Assembly (NCBI GenBank): GCA_048213135.1
Contig: PS015059.1
Span: 334,093 to 398,092, forward strand
Direction of reading: 5' to 3'
Source of the DNA: Reclinomonas americana ATCC 50394
Lineage: Eukaryota; Jakobida; Jakobea; Jakobida
DNA length: 64,000 nucleotides
Shown piece by piece: positions 58,918 through 64,000 of this stretch; position 1 is the stretch's first letter; each line of letters begins with the position of its first letter. The notes below the pieces were generated by a model. That model ran no database searches. It was not told where the DNA came from and was given only the letters and a program-made list of their open reading frames with translations. The position numbers and the translations under genes were made by a program.

Positions 58918-61900
58918 GAGAGTGTGACAATGCCTGGCTGGCGTATCTTCCGTATCCCGGCTGTGCGCGCGCAGCGATCAGTCAGCAGAAAGTTATGTAT
59001 GCCTTTCTGTAGATCCTCTTTTATCTCTCCATCTTCCTGTCTCTCGTCTCTCAATGTTCTCCCTCACTTCGATCAGTCAGCAGATAGTTTCATACACTCT
59101 GCATTATCTCTTCTCTTCCCGTCAATTCATGCACTTTTCTTCTCTCTCCCCCTCCATCTCCCTGTCTCTAGTGTCTCTCTCTGTCATCCCACTCTCTCCT
59201 TCATTTCGATCGGTAAGCAGAGAGTAATGCATGTTCTTCTTCCGATGTTTGCTTGTCTTTGACGCTGTGCTGCCCACCGTTTCTTCTTTCCACTATCTCC
59301 CTGTCTCTTGTGTTCTCCAGATCCTGCCTCTCTCTAGCACACGTCAGTCAGTCAGCAGAGAATTGTGCATCCAATCAGCATTCTGCTCTTCATCCATCAC
59401 TGCTTCTCCTGTCTCTCGCTATGCCATCCACTCTCTCCCTCGGTATGCTCTGCATTGCTCAGTCAATGCTCCTCTTTCACAATGCCCACAGTTTCCTCTC
59501 TCTCTCTCTCTCATTCCCTCTCTCTCTCCTCCTCCCTCTCCCGTCACCACCCTTTCCCTTCGCCTCCCTTCCCCTTCACGCACCTGACCACGGCGCCTCA
59601 CGCTATCGGGCCGCACAAACAGACCCTGCTTGTCGTCGCATCTAAAATACACGCGGCCGTCCACGCGCCCATCGTTCTTGCCCATGCCGGTTTGGTCGAC
59701 CTCGACGCCCACCCACATGCCGTCGGCAAAATCGGTCGGACCCACGTAGCGCACAGTCGCGCTCAGCATGCGCGAGGTCACCAGCACACGGTCGCCGACT
59801 TGAATCGATGGCGTGTCGCCGCGCGAGGAGCTGCCCGACGAACCGTGCGAGCTGCGAGGCCCCGATCACAGTCAGGGTGGGATGATATGTACGTGGAGGA
59901 ACCGAGAGACAATGACACACCTGTGACCGGCGAATGGTGCGTGCGAGTCGTCGAGTGGTCGGCAGTGCTCAAACGGCTTGCACAGCATTTCGATTTTGCG
60001 CAGCCTGCAGACAATGAAATGAATAAAAATGCAAGGGACGACCTTTCAGCCATCGCACGCAACTCGCGCTGCCGAGCCAAGTCGTACACCGAGCCGAGCA
60101 TTCCCTCCAGCTGCGCAATGCGAGCCGCCATGGCCGCCAGAGTCTCCTGCTCGTCCATCAGCGCCTGCTCGCCCAACAGTTGTGCATCGCCGTTGACGTC
60201 GTCCTCCTCCAATTCGTCGTGTGTCATGGGCGGCCGTGGATCGGGGGCGATTGGCGACTCCACCGCTGCCGTCGTCTCGCGGTCGTGCGATGACGGATTC
60301 ACTGCTGGAGGCAAGAACTGGTGTCGGTATTCGGGAAACGCGGCGGCCATGACATGCGGCGGCACGTGCTGCTGCGCTTCAGGGCCGATGCGCTCAATCG
60401 CATTAGCCAGTCGCGCGCGCAGCGGCTGCACCGTGGCCACCAGGTCGCCGCACTCGGTCATGCTCGTCACCCATTGTGACAGGCCGCCGGCAGGACGACA
60501 CACCAGGCGAATGTACTGCGGCGGGATAATGAGAATGGGGGAGAGAGGGCGCATTCTCTTCACAGCTGCCACACCTCGGGCGATGGATCTTTCAACTTGC
60601 GGAGAAGTGTGCGAATTGCGCGCACTTTGGTCATGGAGATGGCGTCGACATGCAGATCCTCGATAGCATGCCGGAAAGCTGCAGCGTGTTTCGTGGTTAG
60701 CGAAACACAAGGACTCTGTCCACATCAGCAAAAACGCACCAGCTGCGTCCGCCAGCTCCACTCGCACACTGCGCATGCTTTGATCACGATCCAACAGTAC
60801 CATGATGGCCGCCATGACGGCGGTGCACTGCATGTGCGAGAGAACTTCAGAAGCGGCAGCGGAAATAAACAAAAGATGTATGCAGTTCGGTACCTCCACT
60901 GGCGGCGCTGGCATCAACCGAATCTCCTTCAAGTCGGCATCGCGCACATCGCGCAGTCCACGCATCCGCAGCAAGTCGATTTCCGCCTGCAGCGTCGCGC
61001 GTTGTGACTCGAATTGCGAGTACAAGCTCACCACCTCCTCCAACTCGGCTTCGAGGTCAGCCGTGGTGGGAGGCGGTGGTTGCGTGCCGTGATCGGTGCT
61101 GGCAGGTGGTGCTGCTGCTGCTGCGACTGCTGCTGCTGCTGTGGCCTCCTGCCCGACTTGATCGCTTCCGCGGTGTCGACGAGGCCGCCACGTGCGGCGA
61201 CCGGCTGCACCCACCGTGCGCAACTGCAGTTGCACCTCGTGCAAGTCGCGCTCCCGTCGCTCCGCCTCGATTTCCTTTTCCACCACCGAGTCCAGCAGCG
61301 CCACTTTTTGAACGACGGCTCGGATCCACTTGCACATTTCCGCTGCCGCCATGGAGGAGCGACATACGGCCTGTGGGGAAGAGGCGAGAAGGAGTTGAGC
61401 GCAGGTAGGGGGCGGGATGGGGAAAGGGTGCGTACCTCAGGCTCAAAATCTGGGTGATCGAGAAACATTTGCATGCGCTGCGGGAGGTCGCGGGGTAACC
61501 TGTCCAGCTGCATGTATCGCAGTTCCTCAAAGAGTTCCGCTGTGTGTGTGGGAGGGGGAAGGATAATGAGGAAAAAGGATTAAGGAGAGTCTTTGTAACA
61601 GCAATATTTTCCAGCACTTCTTCGCAAGTGATTCTAACTCTCCTGCGAACTCGTGAATGCATTCTTCCGTACCATAGTTGCCGTTCGATGTCTTCTCTGT
61701 GAATCACATGCTATGCACACTTGACAGCCCCTGTTTGCTCCTCTGATGTATGAGGTTCTGTGCGTTCTGATGCAGCTTTCTCTCACTGTCGCAAGTTGCA
61801 TGCGGCCTTCTGCTGTGGCGAAACAGTTGCCTTCTCTCCCTCTCTCTACTTGCTCTCTTACAAAGGCATTTCGCGCTTTGTGACTGTGCACTCGTTGCTT

Positions 61901-63166
61901 TCTGGCGCTGTTCCCTCACTGGAGGCTTCTGCGTGGATGTCTCTCGTGTCGCTGTTCTGCTGCCTCACGTCGCTCTCTCCTCTTCTGAATGCAGTCGTGT
62001 CTCCATTAACTCGCGGCGCAGACCAGCCTGTTCTGACGCGTTCTCCCTCACGTGACGACCCACCTGCAGAGTTCTCCAACATTGCCGGCTGTTTGTGCCC
62101 AAGCAGCACGGCCAGTGCATCAAGAACAAGCTTAACCTGCTCCAACGTCGTCAGGGACGACAGAGAAGTTACAGAGGAACGACTGCGGACGAAACCTTGG
62201 TGGGCGGCTTGCGCATGGCACGCAGCTCGTTGACCGTGGCCAGCGAGAGTCCATTCAGCGTGTCGCTCAGCGCGTGCAAGGGCGCCTCGATGGCGCGGCG
62301 AGCAGAGCGCGCAGCGAGAAGGGCCTGATAGAGAGATAGGGAGGAGGGAGAAGGGCAAGGGATGAGAAGCGGAGAAGGTGAGAAAGGGAGACAAGAGCTG
62401 CATCCGTATATCATCACAAGACAAGGTTACTCTCTGCAGTGCACACACGCCTTGTCCTGCTTCTCTCTGTGTGCATGTGAAGAAGAACGAAGAGATGCGA
62501 GGCATGCAGACGTATCTCACGACACAAGACAAAGCTTCTCTCTGCAAACGAGTGTGCATGCACATGCAGAGCCTTTTGCCCTTCGATTCTCTCTCTCTCT
62601 CAGAGTAAGATGATGCGAGGCATGCATCCATCTCGCTGCAACACAAGGCTTCTCTCTGTGAATGAGTGTGCATGCACATGCAGAGCCTTTTGCTCTTCGT
62701 CTCTCTCTCAGAGTAAGATAATGCGAGGCACGCATCCATCTCGGCAACACAAGGCTTCTCGCCGCGAATGAGTGTGAATGCACATGCAGAGCCTCTGCCC
62801 TTCGTCTCTCTCTCTCTCTCGCTCTGGTTGCAACACAAGGCTGCTCGCTGCAAATGAGTGGGTGCATGTACATGCAGTGCCCTATGCTCTTCATCTCTTT
62901 CTCTCTCTCTCTCTCTCAGAGGAAGATGATGCGAGACATGCATCCATCTCGTTGCAACACAAGGCTTCTCTCTGCGAACGACGCATGCGACTTGCTTCTC
63001 TCTTTCAAGAGCAAAGAGGAATGCACGAAGACAAAAATCACGAAAAGACGATGCCTGTGCCATGTGTGTAAGCATGCTTGTGTGTGTGTGTGTGAGAGAG
63101 AGAGAAAAAGACAAGGTGATTGCATGCAGAGGATTGATATCTCCTGGGTTTGCATGTCATGTGCCC

Positions 63167-63205
<39 letters not shown>

Positions 63206-63316
63206 NNNNNNNNNNNNNNNNNNNNGTAGTAGTAGTAGTAGTAGTACGTACGTAACGTACGTACGTAGTACGTACGTACGTCGTCTCGTCCTCTACTACT
63301 ACTCGTCTCTCGTCTC

Positions 63317-63364
<48 letters not shown>

Positions 63365-63530
63365 CGCGCATATGTGTGACAGCGTGTGCATGCGCGTGCA
63401 TCAAGACAACTACGATTTCAAAACCCACACGCATCTCTCTCTCTCACACACTCACTCACTCTCTCACACACACCTTCATATAAGCAGCCTCATAGGCCAC
63501 CAGTCGACTCTGCAACTCTGCCTCACTCAT
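58913..63530 (-). CDS. Two tandem dynein-stalk-like modules plus CAP-Gly domain, no motor
   Basis: Eleven exons (63530-63474, 62324-62196, 62136-62064, 61539-61436, 61370-60894, 60827-60740, 60678-60575, 60515-60043, 60004-59921, 59851-59584, 58960-58913) join in phase to 634 residues. Residues 45-175 follow the dynein heavy-chain stalk/MTBD pattern: ATVNELRAMRKPPTKVKLVL with DALAVLLG, LPRDLPQRMQMFLDHPDFEP and MAAAEMCKWIRAVV. Residues 215-395 repeat it: DADLKEIRLMPAPPVEV, AISMTKVRAIRTLLRKLKDP, GGLSQWVTSM, each flanked by helix. After a coiled segment (LAAMAARIAQLEGMLGSVYD) comes a CAP-Gly domain at 545-612 with YVGPTDFADGMWVGVEVD and the tubulin-tail-binding GKNDG. No AAA modules are present. 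A microtubule-binding or axonemal/cytoplasmic linker is the natural inference. Confidence 0.8.
58975..59370. repeat. Intronic tandem repeat, about 115-140 bp, four copies
   Basis: TTCGATCAGTCAGCAG and close variants at about 58975, 59068, 59205 and 59343 are each followed by a T-A-T/ATG-CAT segment and CT-rich filler. It lies in the last intron of the dynein-stalk/CAP-Gly gene. Confidence 0.75.
62440..63010. repeat. Intronic tandem repeat, about 100-120 bp, about five copies
   Basis: GCAACACAAGGCTTCTCTCT, GCATGCACATGCAGAGCC, TTCGTCTCTCTCTC and GATGATGCGAGGCATGCATC cycle through intron 1 of the dynein-stalk/CAP-Gly gene. The frames across it produce spurious Cys/His-rich ORFs. Confidence 0.85.
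63165..63362. repeat. CT runs, 20-N gap, (GTA)n and TACG composite repeat
   Basis: CT run to 63205, gap 63206-63225, (GTA)n, (CGTA)n, CTACTACTACTCG and then CT to 63362. It lies in intron 1 of the dynein-stalk/CAP-Gly gene and is the same word set as at 12800-13050, 21233-21266 and 28376-28490. Confidence 0.9.
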
Positions 63531-63619
63531 TACGAAAAAAAAAACGACTGCTCATTTTCGCTCGAAAATCTCACTCACTCACACAACTTCTCACTCTCAG
63601 AGAGAGAGAGAGAGAGAGA
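63531..63619. promoter_or_regulatory. Short bidirectional promoter region
   Basis: Eighty-nine bp separate the minus-strand ATG at 63530 from a plus-strand ATG at 63620. It holds a 10-bp A run, TCATTTTCGCTCGAAAATCT (partly palindromic TTTTCG-CGAAAA) and a GA run adjacent to the plus-strand ATG. Promoter role inferred from arrangement. Confidence 0.45.
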
Positions 63620-63709
63620 ATGAGGGCGGCGAGTGGCTCCTCTGGTGCTAGTGGAAGCGCCTCTGCTCCTCCAGACCCGTTCTTGGTCGATTCCTCAATG
63701 TCGTACTCG
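63620..63709 (+). CDS. First exon of a gene running off the window
   Basis: ATG 63620 opens MRAASGSSGASGSASAPPDP, FLVDSSMSYS and stops at a perfect GTGAGT donor at 63710. The next candidate acceptor is CTCCAG at 63953-63958, but the sequence after it reaches TGA within 11 codons, so the next true exon may lie beyond the window. Function cannot be told. Confidence 0.5.
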
Positions 63710-63718
63710 GTGAGTGAG

Positions 63719-63733
63719 TGAGAGAGAGAGAGA

Positions 63734-63764
<31 letters not shown>

Positions 63765-63957
63765 TGTGAGAGAGAGAGAGGGAAAGAGCGAGAGTGAGAG
63801 AGAGTGTGAGAGAGTGAGAGGGAGATTAGGCGAGGATAGTCGTCGCCTTACACACTTAATCTCTCGCCTTATCCTTGCCTTCCTCACTCTTTCTCTCTCT
63901 CTCACTCTCTCTCTCTCTCTCACTCACTCTCACTCTCTCTCTCTCTCTCTCACTCCA
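63719..63957. repeat. Long imperfect inverted repeat of GA and CT tracts
   Basis: A GA-rich arm (63719-63827) faces a CT-rich arm (63885-63957), and the loop carries AGGCGAGGATAG against CTTATCCTTGCC. A transcript of this intron could fold into a long hairpin. Confidence 0.6.
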
Positions 63958-64000
63958 GTTCCTTCCTGTGTCACTTCCTGCTTTCCTCTGATGCCTCTCT

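Noticed and set aside
59365-60666. 433-codon plus-strand ORF
   Set aside because: It is antisense to exons 8-10 of the dynein-stalk/CAP-Gly gene, whose exons are conserved and splice in phase; the plus reading has no domain.

Overview
The window is nuclear DNA from an intron-rich eukaryote, most likely a free-living flagellated protist. Evidence: almost every gene is split by GT-AG introns; long GA/CT and GT/AC microsatellites and N-filled assembly gaps sit between exons; and the gene content is eukaryotic (ERV46/ERGIC3, HSBP1, complex III subunit QCR9, a ciliary LZTFL1/BBS17 homologue, a TMC-like channel, a front-end desaturase, CAP-Gly and dynein-stalk-like sequence). I cannot name the species. 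I saw no tRNA, rRNA, CRISPR array or prokaryotic operon.

Most ORFs longer than 100 codons here are artefacts of simple repeats. I rebuilt genes by joining exons at splice sites and checking that every junction keeps phase. Layout: 1-980 microsatellite and no gene. 981-9095, three minus-strand genes: TMC-like membrane protein, NAD(P)-dependent reductase of the extended SDR type, cytochrome b5-fused front-end desaturase. 10432-20443 (plus): one gene of 43 exons encoding about 2050 residues with many membrane segments, three PAS domains and a C-terminal class III cyclase-homology domain lacking both metal-binding aspartates. 20683-23545: BolA-like and FAM192A/NIP30-like genes, divergent and 82 bp apart. 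23656-36330 (minus): UMP-CMP kinase-like, QCR9, LZTFL1, an ankyrin-repeat protein and a Cys-rich protein. 37485-39368 (plus): HSBP1. 39739-47104 (minus): an orphan exon, a His-rich protein and ERV46. 47685-48479 (plus): an intronless ORF that begins like ubiquitin. 49143-55954 (plus): a 22-exon protein with a PH domain at each end. 56085-63530 (minus): a four-TM protein and a 634-residue protein carrying two dynein-stalk-like modules plus a CAP-Gly domain. 63620 onward (plus): first exon of a gene that leaves the window.

The genes form no single pathway. Themes are lipid/membrane metabolism (desaturase, SDR, ERV46), cilium/microtubule biology (LZTFL1, dynein-stalk/CAP-Gly protein), mitochondrion and Fe-S biology (QCR9, BolA) and signalling (PAS/cyclase-like protein, PH protein). 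Neighbouring starts 82-89 bp apart suggest bidirectional promoters.

The least expected observations are (i) a recurrent GTTGCG 5' splice site beside the usual GTGAGT type (about 22 of roughly 120 introns by hand count), (ii) the tandem dynein-stalk/CAP-Gly fusion without a motor, (iii) the metal-site-dead cyclase domain, (iv) the ubiquitin-like N-terminus on an unrelated ORF, and (v) a dispersed repeat family with four recognisable copies.
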